Shown piece after piece: positions 48,301 to 58,063 of a stretch of DNA of 64,000 bases. This DNA is from Rhodeus uyekii. Lineage: Eukaryota; Chordata; Actinopteri; Cypriniformes; Acheilognathidae. The DNA lies in NCBI GenBank assembly GCA_037043235.1, contig JAWRVZ010000101.1, forward strand, positions 1,781,001 to 1,845,000, in the 5' to 3' direction. Every line of letters starts with the position of its first letter. The first letter of the stretch is position 1. Both the position numbers and the translations under genes were made by a program. The notes under the pieces are model-generated. The model was given only the letters and a program-made list of their open reading frames with translations, did no database searches and had not been told where the DNA came from.

Positions 48301-51300
48301 AGTAATAATAATACATTTTATTTGTAGTGCGCCTTTCTTAAACCCAAAGCGCAATTACAATACGAAATTGTAAACATGAAAATAAAATAAAACAACAAAT
48401 AAAGTAAAAATACACACATGTAAATGCAAGTAAGAAAGTAAATACACAGGTTATACATTAAAAACTTGACTAAAAAGATGTGTTTTGAGACACTGCTTAA
48501 AACAATCCAGAGAGTCTGCATTTCTGACAGGGGCAGGTAGTGAATTCCACAACTTTGGTGCGTTGTAGGAAAAGGCCCTCCCTCCCATAGATTTTAATTT
48601 ACAGCAAGGCTGATACAAAGTGAGAGAGCCAGCGGAGCGGAGGAAACGAGAAGGAACTGATGGAGTAACCAAGTCACAGATGTAAGCAGGAGCCAACCCA
48701 TGCACTGCCTTATAAGTCAGAATCAGAATTTTAAAATCAATACGTGACTGAACTGGTAGCCAGTGGAGTTGCTGGAGCACAGGGGTGATATGATGACGTG
48801 ATGAAGTGCATGTTAAAACACGTGCAGCAGAGTTTTGTATGTATTGTAATCTCTTAATACAGCTTGTTGGTAAACCTGAAAAGAGAGAATTGCAATAATC
48901 AAGCCTCGATGTGATGAAGGCATGGATAAGCCTCTCAGCATCAGGCCTAGACAGAAGTGGTCTGATTCGAGCAATGTTTCGAAGATGGAAAAAAGCAACC
49001 TTTGTTATATTTTTAAAATGAGAATTAAAAGTCAGCTGAGCATCAAATATCACCCCCAAATTGCGCACCATGACAGATGGGGACATTCGGGTATTGGCAA
49101 CTGAGAGTTCAAAATCATTGCACTTTTTCACATTCAATGTAGTGCCAATTAGTAAAATTTCAGTTTGGACGAGTTCAGTTTAAGAAAGTTGTGCTTCATC
49201 CATGCCTTGATCTCCAGCAGACAAGCAGAGAGATTTGAAGAAGATGTTAGATCGGGCTGAGTACTAATATAGATCTGGGTGTCATCGGCATAAAAATGAT
49301 AGTTCAGTCCAAACCTCTGAATAATCTGCCCAAGAGGCAGCATATAAATACTAAATAAAACAGGACCCAAAACACAAAGGTACAGTCTGAGATATATTGG
49401 TACCCAGGTAAACAAATTGGGAGCGATCTAAGAGGTACGATCTAAACCAATTTAACACATTACCCGACAGACCAATCCACCCATGCAGCCTGTCCAATAA
49501 AATGTGATGACAAATGGTGTCGAACGCAGCAGTAAGATCCAATAAAACCAAGATGCCACAAGCCCCAGAGTCAGCAATGAGAAGGAGATCGTTTAAGACC
49601 CTAACTAGGGCCGTCTCCGTACCATGTCCAGACCTAAACCCAGATTGAAAGGTTTCTAGCAGGCTGTTAGTAAAAAGATGGGTATGAAGCTGACCAACAA
49701 CCACACGCTCAAGAACTTTTGCCAGAAATGGTAAGTTCGAAATTGGCCTAGAATTAGATATGACAGAAGCATCACTCCCAGGTTTTTTAAGAACTGGCGC
49801 GAATGCTGCCATTTTTAGAGCAGGAGGGACAATCCCTGAATTGAGTGATGCGTTGACGATTGGAGTGATGTGGGGAACAAGAACTGGCAGACAGTTTTTC
49901 AAAACAGTAGTTGGGAGGGGATCAAGCATGCAGGTAGTCGAATTCATTGAGGAAATGAGTTTAGAAATAAAATCAAAATCAACAGCATTAAAACTTCAAA
50001 AAACAAGACCAGAAAGATTAGGTGGAACCAACTCAGAGTATTCCGAAATATCATCACTGGCGATAGCACTGTAGATATTCTCAATTTTGGAAGTGAAATA
50101 ATTGAGAAACTCATTGCACTGCTCAGTGGTGGAAGTGTTGATGTTACTGTGCGGTTTAATAATGTTGTTAATAGTTCTAAACAGAACTCTGGGATTAGCA
50201 ATATCACTACTAATAATAGTAGAATAAAATGCCACTTTTGCAGCTTTAAGAGCATGCTGATCAAACGTTGATTTATGAACTGTTAGGCCAGTTTTTTGTA
50301 TTTTTGCTCTAACTGCCTACCTAAAGCCTTCATATGGCGCAACTCAGTAGTGTACCAAGGCGACGATCTCTTAAAAGAAACAATACGTTTTTTCAGAGGG
50401 GCAAACGCATCCAAAATAGAACTAAAAACAGTGTTGTAATGGTCGATCGAAGCCAGAACCGGTAAATCAGCGATAGCATGACTAAGAAGGTCAAAATCAA
50501 TATCAGCAATTTTCCTAAAACAGATAATACGTTCTTTCACCGGGTGCTAAGAAGGAGGAATCAGATTGAAAGTGAGGAGCTTGTCGTCACTTTTGCATAC
50601 ATCAGTAAGCTCCAGTTGTTCAATGGAGTTTGAAGTGCAAACCAGATTGTCACGTTTATGTTAGTTTCACATGACTCAGGACTCTTAGTTTACCTTGTCT
50701 TTGTCACATGTTCCCCGTTCCTTATCTCAACGTCACTCAGTTCCCTTCATCACTTATTAGTCACAGGTGTTTTGTGTTTTCAGTTAATCTTAGCCAGTAT
50801 TTAAGTTCTCCTTGTTCACTCCCCAGATTGTCAGTTGTTAACGTTATGTGGTTTTGTTTATGGGTTTTTTTGCACTCCCATGTGCTGTTTTGTTTTCCTG
50901 TTCTCATTTTTTGGTTGAATCCTGTGCTCCGCGTCCTCTCCGCATCACACGCCAGCTCAACACAGCGCATTACACAGATCTAATATGTGACCATGTTTGT
51001 GTGTTGGAAAATTGACATGTTGAGTGAAATTAAAACATTCTAAAGTGTCCATGAAGCTCACAGTATTATTACAAACTTTTTTGTCAACATGAATGTTAAA
51101 ATCACCGGTGAAAAGGATAACTGAACAGATTGCACTGGCAAGTGTCAAAAGCTCAGTAAGATCAGAAAAAAACACAGAATTGAGTTTGGGAGGACGATAA
51201 ATATTTAAAACAAGAACTGGTGAATGACCATTCAGTTTAAATGCCAAGCATTCAAATGATGAAAAGAGAGGGAAGGAGACCTCCGTTACTGAAACATCAG

Positions 51301-54300
51301 ATCGGTAAATGACAGCAAGACCGCCGCCTCTACCGGTGGAGCACGGCCGATCAATATAAGTGTAGCCAGGCAGAGCACACATATTTAAATTAAAATAGTC
51401 ATTTGGCTGATGCCATGTTTCACAGAGGCAGAGAAAGTCAAGTTCTTTGTCCACAACAATGTCACATATTGAAGCCGTTTTGTTGTTTATCGAGCGGGTG
51501 TTCAGATGCGCAAACCTGATTTTTTTCAAGGCAAACACGACTTGATCCATTAGACTTTTTTGGAGGTAGGAGAAGTTAGCAGGACAGGCGCAGTGCTGAT
51601 GTGGATGACGGCGAAGATCCGAACGCCTTTGAGACAAAACTGGGATTTTACCAGTATCACCTGCAGGCAGATTCCGGCAGGATCCACGATGAATGTTTTG
51701 GCCGAAGTAGTAGATGTTGCATTCTCAGCGTTTCCAAAACGTGAGTGGCAGGTGGCGAAGAGTGACCAAACTTTAAAAGTTCCATGGCAGAGTATTTTAG
51801 CATGGTGGAGTCAGAGTAATCGAGGTGAGTCTTGCCATAAAATCCACAAAATTCCAGTAGGAAAATTAGCAGAAACCAGCAAGACCACATATTAGCAGCA
51901 GGTATACTCCAAAAGAACAAACAGTAGTCCAGGGGCAGTGAAATCACAGAATAATAACAGGTTAACGCGCTAATAGAGAAGCGGCAGCCACATGCGGCGC
52001 CAGCGTCCTCTCCCTATCTAATCAATTAATGAATGGCAGTAAGGAAGACAATTTAACATGATTTGTTTAATGGATGAAAAATTTCTCAAGACAGTCACTA
52101 GTATGTAGATTTAACGGTTTATTACTTTCGAACAATAGGCGGCGCTGTAACTACACTGATGTTTCAATCATAAAGTTTGGTGTCAATTGGGTAAAGCATT
52201 GCTGACATAGAGCATTAAAGTCATGTGTCATGTGTTTGTTAAACATAGCATTTCATGAGAAAATTCTACATGGCTGACACTCAAAATGGCCGATATGGGA
52301 AAATTTGGTATTGCACGACTCAACATGATGCACTGAGTCTAAAGAGACGAGTTTCATGATTTTTGGCCAAAGCATTCAGAAGTTATGAGCAAAAGCGTCA
52401 CTTTTTAAATATCTCCAGACCACAAGGGGGAACTGTGTCAAAACTCATCAGGTAGCCTCAGGTCATGATTGCCATGACACGCACCTAGTTTGGTGAGAAT
52501 AAGCTAATGTGTTGCAGAGATATAGCCTCAATTTCATTTTGGTCGCCATTTTGTCGAAATTCTTTTAATTCTTTATTAAATAATTCCCAAGTGAATCAAC
52601 TTGATTTTAATAACTTTTTGTCAGCATGGTCTGTTTTGCCATAGGTTAACGTAATCAAAAGTTATTAGCATATTTGTAAATTTGGTTATAACATTTGACC
52701 ACAAGGTGGCCCTGGCCCGAAACTCTTTGTGTCGTATCAGGCCAAGGTGCCGAAAACACATACAGAGTTTTGTCACGATACACCAATGTGTTCGTTAAAT
52801 ATAGGATTTTATGACAAAATTCAAAATGGCAGACGCTCAAAATAGCCGATACGGGACTCGGCATAATGCATTGAATCTAAAAAGACCAGTTTTATGATTT
52901 TTGGCCGTTCAGGAGTTATAAGCAAAAATGTAATTTTTATATCTCCAGGCCACTAGGGGCACAGTGCTAAAACTCTGCAGGTAGCCTCAGATTATGATTG
53001 ACGTAACACACACCAAGTTTGGTCAGAATACGCTAATGCATTGCGAAGATATAGCCTCGCTTTAATTTCTGCAGTCATTTTGTCTTATTATTTCGCAAGT
53101 TATTCGTAAATGGTTTGACGAATCAACTTTATTTCCATAACTTTTAGTTAACATGGTCTGGAGATGATGTGGTTCAATTTTCGTGAAAATCGGATAAACG
53201 GCCTAGGAGGAGTTTGAAAAAGTAAGTTCAAAAATGTAAAATTCAAAATGGCGGAAAAATTTTCATGACGGAAAATGACATCATAGGGTGCAATCGAATC
53301 AACTTGAGCCAAGGAATTAGTGGATAAATAATTTTATTTCTAGGACATACGGTCCAAAAGTTATTAACGTTATAAACATGAGTGCAACTTTGGTCAGGTG
53401 GTGGCTCTACAGAGATTGAGTTAGAGACTATAAATTTGCTATGGTCAATGATTGGACTGTCCTTTATGAGTGTGCCAAATTTCATCATATTCCCGCCAAC
53501 GCTTCTATGTGCTCCCATAGACTCCCATGGCGGAAGAAGAAGAAGAAAAAGAACCTGGACAAAAACAATAAGTTCCTTTGCACCTTCGGTGCTTGGCCCC
53601 TAATGACTCATTTGGAGTGTAATTTCCCTACTTTGTTACTTTGATTGTGTTGAAAGTCATTGACTGAAATCATATACGGTATTTTCCGCACTATAAGGCG
53701 CACGTATAAGACTTAATTTTTTTTCTTCAAAAATCGTCCGTGCATCTTATAATCCGGTGCACCTCATCTGTGGACTGAGTTCCAAAATCTATAACATTGT
53801 TTTTGTGTGATTTTGATAAGCGCTCAGATTGATTGACTTGATTGTCGGACCATTTCACACTGACACAGGGACAGTAGGATGCTGGCAGTGATAAACCAAT
53901 CACAGAACATTACGTAATACCATATGCTTACCTACCCCATGGTTTACTGCTGCTGCTGAGAGGAGAAACCTGAGAGATTGAGGTGAAATTTGACTCCCCG
54001 TCGCTCTGCGCATCCTGGAGCATATTCCCTTATCAATCAATATTGTTTTCACACAGCAAACACCCAGAACGCGCAAGCGGGGTAAAGTTAGTTTTGTTTT
54101 TGATATTCATCACACATTCAGCATAAAATGGCAATAACTCTAAAACGACTCACACAAAAAAAATCTTAACAATGTATACTTATGGATACATGTGTCTTAA
54201 TGTTTCACAAGCTTCTTTTTCGTTATGCTCGATATAATGAGCAAGGAGCCGTAAAACCTGTCTGAATGTGAGTTTCGCCTGGAAAGCTCGGCTCTTTGCC

Positions 54301-57300
54301 AAGATGTGAGTAAGGGACCGTGGGAAAAGTGCAATTTTCTTTTGGAGAAAGCTATTGGTAAAAGAAAGGTAAAATTGGACATGCAATTCCCTTTTTGAAA
54401 AGACATGTTTGAACGTTGTCCACTGTGTCCCTTTAATGAATGCCACTGGTCTCATGTCTACACACACTTAACAAATTATAACAGAAAACGAAAAGGACTT
54501 GCATTTTTCCCACGGTCCCTTACTCACAGCTCATCAAAGAGCAAGCTTTCCCGGCGAAACTCACATTCAGACGGGCTTTACGGCTCAGTGCTTGTTATAT
54601 CCAGCGGAAAAAACGAAAAGGAAGCTTGTGAAACATTAAGATATATTTCCTTTTTGTAATAACGTTGTTAAGATTTTTTTTGTGCGAGTCGTTTTGGAGT
54701 TATTTCCATTTATCGTTGAATGAGTGACAAATATCGAAAACAAAACTAACTTTACCCCGCTGAACGCGCACAGGTTTTGAGTACATTTAAATTAAATAAT
54801 GAAATATGTATAAAGGTGTCATCCAACGAGAACGATGCAGAAGCAGTACTCGAGAATAAGTTCCAAACGCAAGAGCTTTATTCAAGGAAACACGAAAACC
54901 AAAATACCTGAAATACAACAGAAACTGGCACTTCTAAGTGGAAAGAAGGAACATCCACACTCATCACGCAACATGAACCTAGAAACGTTCACAACTGACA
55001 AAGACAAAGCAGCGCAAACCGCTGAGGAGATTTAGACATGGACACACACACATAGAGACCATAGGCGGAGTTTCACTTTTGTGCTTGGGGGGGGCACCAG
55101 ACCACGAGCTCAGTTTTTTTATATCATATTTATATATCATTAATTTTACATATAAAATACATTTACAATGAACAATGACTTTATACCAGTGCTTCTCAAT
55201 TATTTTCTGTCACGACCCCCTAGGAAGAGGTAAACATTTCGCAGCAAAAACTTTCGCCTTATTGTTTCCATGGCAACGCGTCATGCTTGTCACCTGACAT
55301 ACCGCAGTCACAAAAACCGCTGTATAATAGATAATTCAAAATAGTCACCAACTTGTTGGCTCAACTTGTTGAAACCGAAAAGAAATCTTATGTGGTTGAA
55401 AACACTGAGTTGTTGTGATAAATGACAAGCTCTGAGCCCGTCTTTTTTTTTGGCTCAGTGCCAGATATCGTGTGAAAACACGTGTGAATTTAGTGATTGA
55501 TCACGTGACACATGAACACCGGCGTGATCGTACACGTCAAAGGATGAGGGGATGATTATCTGAACTTCTGCTCTTGTTCAGTGCAAGAAAACCTACTCCC
55601 TGGCAAAAAAAGCATGTACCCCAGGGTAACGTGCGCCCCACTATTTGAGAACCACTGCTTTATACAAAGAATAGTGAATAGAACAGACTCTTTATAGTTG
55701 CTGTTTTGTTTTGCATCGGCAGTGATAGGGTTAACACGGGGAGTTCAGAAGTGCGGCAAAAAGTGTGTTAGACGGGTGCGCTTGTTACAGTGTGTTGTTC
55801 TTCGTTCCGAATAAAGTTCAGAAACAGATCCTCCCTTGACCTGTCATAGAACTACTTCAGACATTGCAATATCTTACCTAATGCAGAAGAAGCCGCCTCT
55901 TTTTCCGAGATGCGTAGATGTCCACTGTCTTCTCTTCTGATAGATTTGACACTTTTAGTAGTGGATTTATTAAAAAAACGACGAATGTCCATTTTGTTTA
56001 TTCAGCGCGTAAAACAGAACGAGAAGAGCGTCCTCTCACGTACCGCGATACTTTGAAATTCGCAAATCGCGGGAGAATGTAATAAAGCTACAGTAATAAC
56101 AAATTAAATACAGTAATAAAAAATTAATTAGCCACATCTTACTCATTCTATACACAGAACTAATAAGATAAAACAAATAAAACGAGAAAATATGAATTCT
56201 GTAATAACAAAAAAACATATTCAAAGCACAAGGCAGGCATTAATTGGCTCTGGTCTGGGGGTCTGGTCTGGTCTGCCCCCCTAGCCCCCCATGATAGAGA
56301 CACACACAGAGGAGCTTAAAAGACCTGGGAGATGCATAAAGGAACCTGGAAAATACAATTCAAGTCCCTTCATGTATTTTCCAGGTGCTGCACACTGCCA
56401 TGTGCGTCTGTCTTATCAAGACACCAGGAAAACTGTTGATTTTTTTCACATGATGGGTGAGTGTTTGCACGTTCTGGATGTTTGCTGTGTGGAAAAAATA
56501 TTGATTGATAAGCGAATATGCTCAAGGAAGCTTGTATTAATGAATGCACGGGGGGAGTCAGATTTCGGTTCAACACCTGCATTTTTGATGGTGAAATTGC
56601 CCAGTTGTTCAATTCAGACATAGAAGATGATGACTTTGATGGATTGATTAAAACATAATGTGAGTGTATTGTTATATAGTAGAATAAAGTTCAATAAAAC
56701 TCACTGTTTTGCTTTCGTTATCTTTTTTTGTAGACCTTATGTGTCATGGAACGACTAGGGGAGGACTCAAGTGCAGGGGAAGGTAAAGGATTTATTGTAA
56801 CAAACATAACTCATAATACGGGAAACCAAAAACCCACAAGGGGGAAAACATTAACTGAAACATGTAACCAAGACAACCATGAACCACAACCAACCGGATG
56901 AGACGGTACGGGGAATCAGAGAACATAGAAAGACAACGACGCCAAGCAGGACATCAAACACACAGGGATATTTAAAGAGCACACGAGGGGAGGAGTGATC
57001 AGAAACAGCTGGGAATAATTACGGGAAACAAGAAGGCGGGGCAGACGCTAACAAGACGCAAACGCGCGGCGAACGCAACCGCGCATCGCCGCGTGTTTAC
57101 AAAGCACGCGAGACATGCGCAACGGGTGAACACACCCACTGCGCAACAATGATAACAAACAGACTCACAAGGGTGCGCCCATGACGTAACGCGCCCTCAT
57201 ACGAAACACGGGAGGAAGAGCAGTGCCACGGTTCCGTCCACTAGGAACACTAGAAACCGAAACTAAACCTGACAGAACCGTGACAATATGTTTTAGCATG

Positions 57301-58005
57301 CCCCTTATAATCCGATGCGCCCTATGTGTGGACTAGGTACAAAAATAGACCCATAATTGAGACCGCGCCTTATAATCGCCTTGTGGTGCGGAAAATACGG
57401 TATGATAATTATGTGTAGTGTAATTACAATATTGCTGCAATATGAAGAATTATGTGGAAACTTGATAAGCAGGCAGACCTTTTCCCTATTAAAACATATG
57501 AAATCTGCATGAAAAACATGACTTAAATTAAAATAAATTCTATAGAAATTTAATTTGACTAACATATGATTCAACCTAAGAACTTTAAATTATTTGTATA
57601 TGATTATCAGTTATTTCCTTTATTTTTTACTGATAACGTACACCATCGGACAGTATTCTGATTTTGTATAGGACATATATTGGACTAACATGAAACACAG
57701 AAGGTAATTCTAGTCGATTTAAGAAAAGAAGATTTATGGTTTCAATCCGATCAAGTGTCCTTTGGAGTTGGGAACATCAGATGCCATGAATGAACACTCA
57801 TGAACTTGATTTCCATAACTTTTGGTTAACATGGTCTGGAGATGATGTGATTTGTTTTGGTTTGATATGATTTGTTCTGGAGAACAAATCAGGCAAACAC
57901 TTGAGAACTTACGGTGCATTTCCTGCCCAGATGGCTGAAGAGAACTTGGTTTTCTTGCGGGGTGAGAAGAATGGAGCCAACATTCCTCACATGATCTTTC
58001 TGCAT
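31232..58005 (-). CDS. WASP-HECT fusion gene: WH1, 2x CRIB/GBD, C2HC finger, HECT E3 ligase
   Basis: Nineteen exons assemble in frame from ATG (58005) to stop (31232): 57913-58005, 46942-47076, 46771-46857, 40807-40903, 39755-39824, 39630-39672, 39224-39377, 38757-38905, 38336-38486, 36993-37099, 36826-36908, 36485-36506, 36154-36355, 35898-35997, 34127-34274, 33886-33983, 31901-32045, 31651-31771, 31232-31521; total 2295 nt, 764 residues. Approximate domains: WH1 1-137, basic 138-160, CRIB/GBD 153-226 and 261-326, C2HC finger 368-387, HECT 398-764 with active-site Cys 734. The WASP proline-rich and VCA regions are absent. Every junction is GT-AG and phase-compatible. The 22-nt exon is optional: skipping it and using the acceptor at 36360 also keeps frame (758 residues). 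Expected role: a cytosolic ubiquitin ligase controlled by Cdc42/Rac-type GTPases. Expression is not shown. Confidence 0.87.
32168..32312 (+). mobile_element. tRNA-derived SINE
   Basis: A-box-like TGTAGCTCAATCAGTAGAG and B-box GGTTCAATCCC are followed by a LINE-like tail GTCGCTTTGGATAAAAGCG. It lies in intron 16 of the WASP-HECT gene. It is a SINE, not a tRNA gene: no complete cloverleaf. Confidence 0.75.
32368..33599. mobile_element. pogo/Tigger-like element 2
   Basis: Ends CAGTAATACCTCGGTTTACG and its complement are near-perfect inverted repeats flanked by TA. The interior matches 16920-17900 in inverted order, including one unit of the ~360-bp repeat and a GC-rich 'ggctcccgtgcattc' array. 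A fragment at about 32512-32805 is a separate insertion also found at 46375-46660 in inverse orientation ('gttgagccggatactcg'). Confidence 0.75.
33600..33765. repeat. (TA)n/(TACA)n microsatellite
   Basis: About 165 bp of AT dinucleotides with TACATA interruptions directly after the pogo-like element, in intron 16. The long open frames across it are low-complexity artefacts. Confidence 0.97.
34323..35546 (-). mobile_element. Tc1/mariner element B, inactive
   Basis: The same family as 18096-19317, with TA flanks. Transposase pieces are visible at 35477-35265 (VVAARRAGLSISQSAQLLGF) and 35102-34881, all broken. It sits about 50 bp upstream of the exon 15 acceptor in intron 14. Confidence 0.92.
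36485..37099 (-). CDS. WASP-HECT exons 10-12 (linker, C2HC UBZ4-like finger)
   Basis: Exon 10 (36993-37099) is another Ser/Asn linker like exon 8. Exon 11 (36826-36908) encodes CPICTGTFPVSELESHASFC: C-x2-C-x11-H-x3-C, the spacing of the RAD18-type UBZ4 ubiquitin-binding finger. Exon 12 (36485-36506, 22 nt, LDGEPEE) is optional because the frame is also kept without it. Confidence 0.75.
37288..38236 (-). mobile_element. Miniature LTR element (TRIM type) in intron 9
   Basis: Two direct repeats, 37288-37597 and 37898-38236 (each TGTarcG ... TGTGAC), flank about 300 bp without coding capacity. On the minus strand each repeat starts TGTCACAGTCATG and has an AATAAA signal, so transcription would be minus-strand. 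A purine-rich GGGAGGAGGAGC tract precedes the distal repeat. The parent unit at 39125 lacks it. Confidence 0.75.
38336..38905 (-). CDS. WASP-HECT exons 8-9 (linker, second CRIB/GBD)
   Basis: Exon 8 (38757-38905) encodes a Ser/Asn-rich linker (KNRSSNDAASSRQNLRPAAS) that reads straight into HTGHVGWDPNTGFD across what is an intron acceptor (TTTTAG) in the first unit. Exon 9 (38336-38486) is a second GBD with changes: SEAELKDKEMCKDIYDF. The ISxP part of CRIB is not present, so GTPase binding may be weaker. Confidence 0.85.
39224..39824 (-). CDS. WASP-HECT exons 5-7 (basic region, first CRIB/GBD)
   Basis: Exon 5 (39755-39824): RKKSLLKADISTPSNF, the basic stretch that binds PIP2 in N-WASP and the start of CRIB. 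Exon 6 (39630-39672): HTGHVGWDPNTGFD. Exon 7 (39224-39377): LNNLDPDLKNLFDMCGISEA and VIYDFIEKKGGVEAVKQEL. Together they give a complete CRIB consensus (ISTPSNFRHTGHVG) and a full GBD. Confidence 0.9.
39928..40275 (+). mobile_element. Solo LTR in intron 4
   Basis: TGTCAGTGTCCATG at the start and CTCCATCATGACA at the end, with CAAATAAAACTTCC as a polyadenylation-type signal. Copy A retains only the last ~75 bp (from about 2858). Confidence 0.65.
40807..40903 (-). CDS. WASP-HECT exon 4 (end of WH1)
   Basis: Encodes WQFALNFDSEEEEKRFKNAI then basic residues RRKKKT, the last strand and helix of WH1. It ends in phase 1 at ACCG|GTAAAT. Confidence 0.87.
43558..44170. mobile_element. pogo-like element in L2 c
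   Basis: Starts CAGTAGTACCTCAA and ends TCAAGGTACCACTG, flanked by TA. The interior differs from the element at 20574-21462, yet both lie at the same L2 position. Confidence 0.7.
44226..45767 (+). pseudogene. L2 c reverse transcriptase, open 513-codon frame
   Basis: Blocks in order: CMLDPIPTKLLKEMLPEI, NYRPISNLPFLSKILEKAIS, FQSGFRPYHSTETALIRVTN, LLDLSAAFDTIDHKILL, GVPQGSVLGPLLFTLYMLP, CYADDTQLYISSH, GGRSFSYLAPKLWNSLPN. The frame is intact, but it is cut from the endonuclease by a pogo-like insertion and stops at 43345 and 43417, so the LINE is dead. Confidence 0.88.
46012..46660. mobile_element. Non-autonomous repeat (hAT-like ends)
   Basis: The last ~290 bp match 32512-32805 in inverse orientation and end 'gagtatccggctcaactcta'. 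The left part has CT/GT-rich sequence and no coding capacity. Superfamily is a guess. Confidence 0.45.
46771..47076 (-). CDS. WASP-HECT exons 2 and 3 (WH1 core)
   Basis: Exon 2 (46942-47076) encodes AVAQVYGADRNSSWLKKC and CLVKDYHQRSYFIRVFDMK. Exon 3 (46771-46857) encodes LISNFSINNSRPDFVTFAAD. Both are whole-codon exons, as in vertebrate WAS/WASL genes. The 84-bp intron between them is unchanged from copy A. Confidence 0.88.
47160..47953 (-). mobile_element. pogo-like element with transposase tail, intron 1
   Basis: CCGTATTTATTCGAGTAT and its complement form the ends, flanked by TA; copy A has the empty site (AATTATGTTTG at 4271). On the minus strand at 47432-47560 the frame ends DEKLTPEEWEQLFSVSDEE, a typical acidic C-terminus of pogo/jerky-type transposases. 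The rest is deleted. Confidence 0.85.
48300..51990 (-). mobile_element. L2 LINE copy d, minus strand, inactive
   Basis: A second L2-type family. Endonuclease at 51637-50975 (LDFLCLCETWHQPNDYF; GDFNIHVDKK) is interrupted by a solo LTR. RT at 49947-49351 (SNSRPISNLPFLAKVLERVV; LLDLTAAFDTICHHILL), 49415-49149 (YADDTQIY) and 49137-48451 (LKSMGGRAFSYNAPKLWNSL) lies in different frames. The 3' end has an (ATT)n run at 48300. Confidence 0.9.
50648..50974. mobile_element. Solo LTR in L2 d
   Basis: TGTCACG ... CATTACA, 327 bp, with a perfect 5-bp target duplication CAGAT at 50643-50647 and 50975-50979. It splits the endonuclease frame. Confidence 0.85.
54076..54761. mobile_element. Foldback MITE with 9-bp target duplication
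   Basis: AGCGGGGTAAAGTTAGTTTT at the left is the complement of the right end, and arms of about 330 bp pair along most of the element. GAACGCGCA is duplicated at 54067-54075 and 54762-54770; 9 bp fits Mutator-like elements. Confidence 0.85.
55187..55657. mobile_element. hAT-type MITE
   Basis: CAGTGCTTCTCAAT and TTGAGAACCACTG are inverted ends, with a perfect 8-bp duplication CTTTATAC at 55179-55186 and 55658-55665. Confidence 0.92.
56742..57285 (-). mobile_element. Solo LTR, minus orientation
   Basis: Reads TGTCACGGTTCTGTCAGG on the minus strand and ends CATGACA, with flanks TTATG/ATATG as a near target duplication. Confidence 0.75.
57913..58005 (-). CDS. WASP-HECT exon 1 (start codon, WH1 N-terminus)
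   Basis: ATG CAG AAA begins a 31-codon exon containing GSILLTPQENQVLFSHLGRK, the N-terminal helix region of WASP WH1. The donor is ACC|GTAAGT. The same ATG and donor are present in copy A. The plus-strand frame over this exon is a shadow. Confidence 0.85.
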
Positions 58006-58063
58006 TCTGAAAGAGCCATCCAGCCAGTTGTGCTTCTTACCTTAAAAAAAATCCCCATTTTGC

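Larger units (their letters stand above)
48210..53599. mobile_element. Composite repeat in intron 1 with nested L2 d
   Basis: Copy A has an empty site (about 4536-4545). The outer element begins TATAGCTGCAAGCAGCCATG and ends CACCTTCGGTGCTTGGCCCC, hallmarks of a common cyprinid non-coding repeat; parts at 52130-53250 repeat phrases such as 'gtcagaata(c/a)gctaatg'. An L2 on the minus strand is nested at 48300-51990. Confidence 0.7.
53677..57400 (+). mobile_element. pogo-like element in intron 1 with nested repeats
   Basis: Ends CGGTATTTTCCGCACTATAA and the complement TGCGGAAAATACCG type at 57386-57400, flanked by TA. Copy A has the empty site near 4618. A transposase C-terminus is at about 56593-56658 (AQLFNSDIEDDDFDGLIKT, stop TAA). 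Nested inside are a foldback element, a hAT MITE and a solo LTR. Confidence 0.85.
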
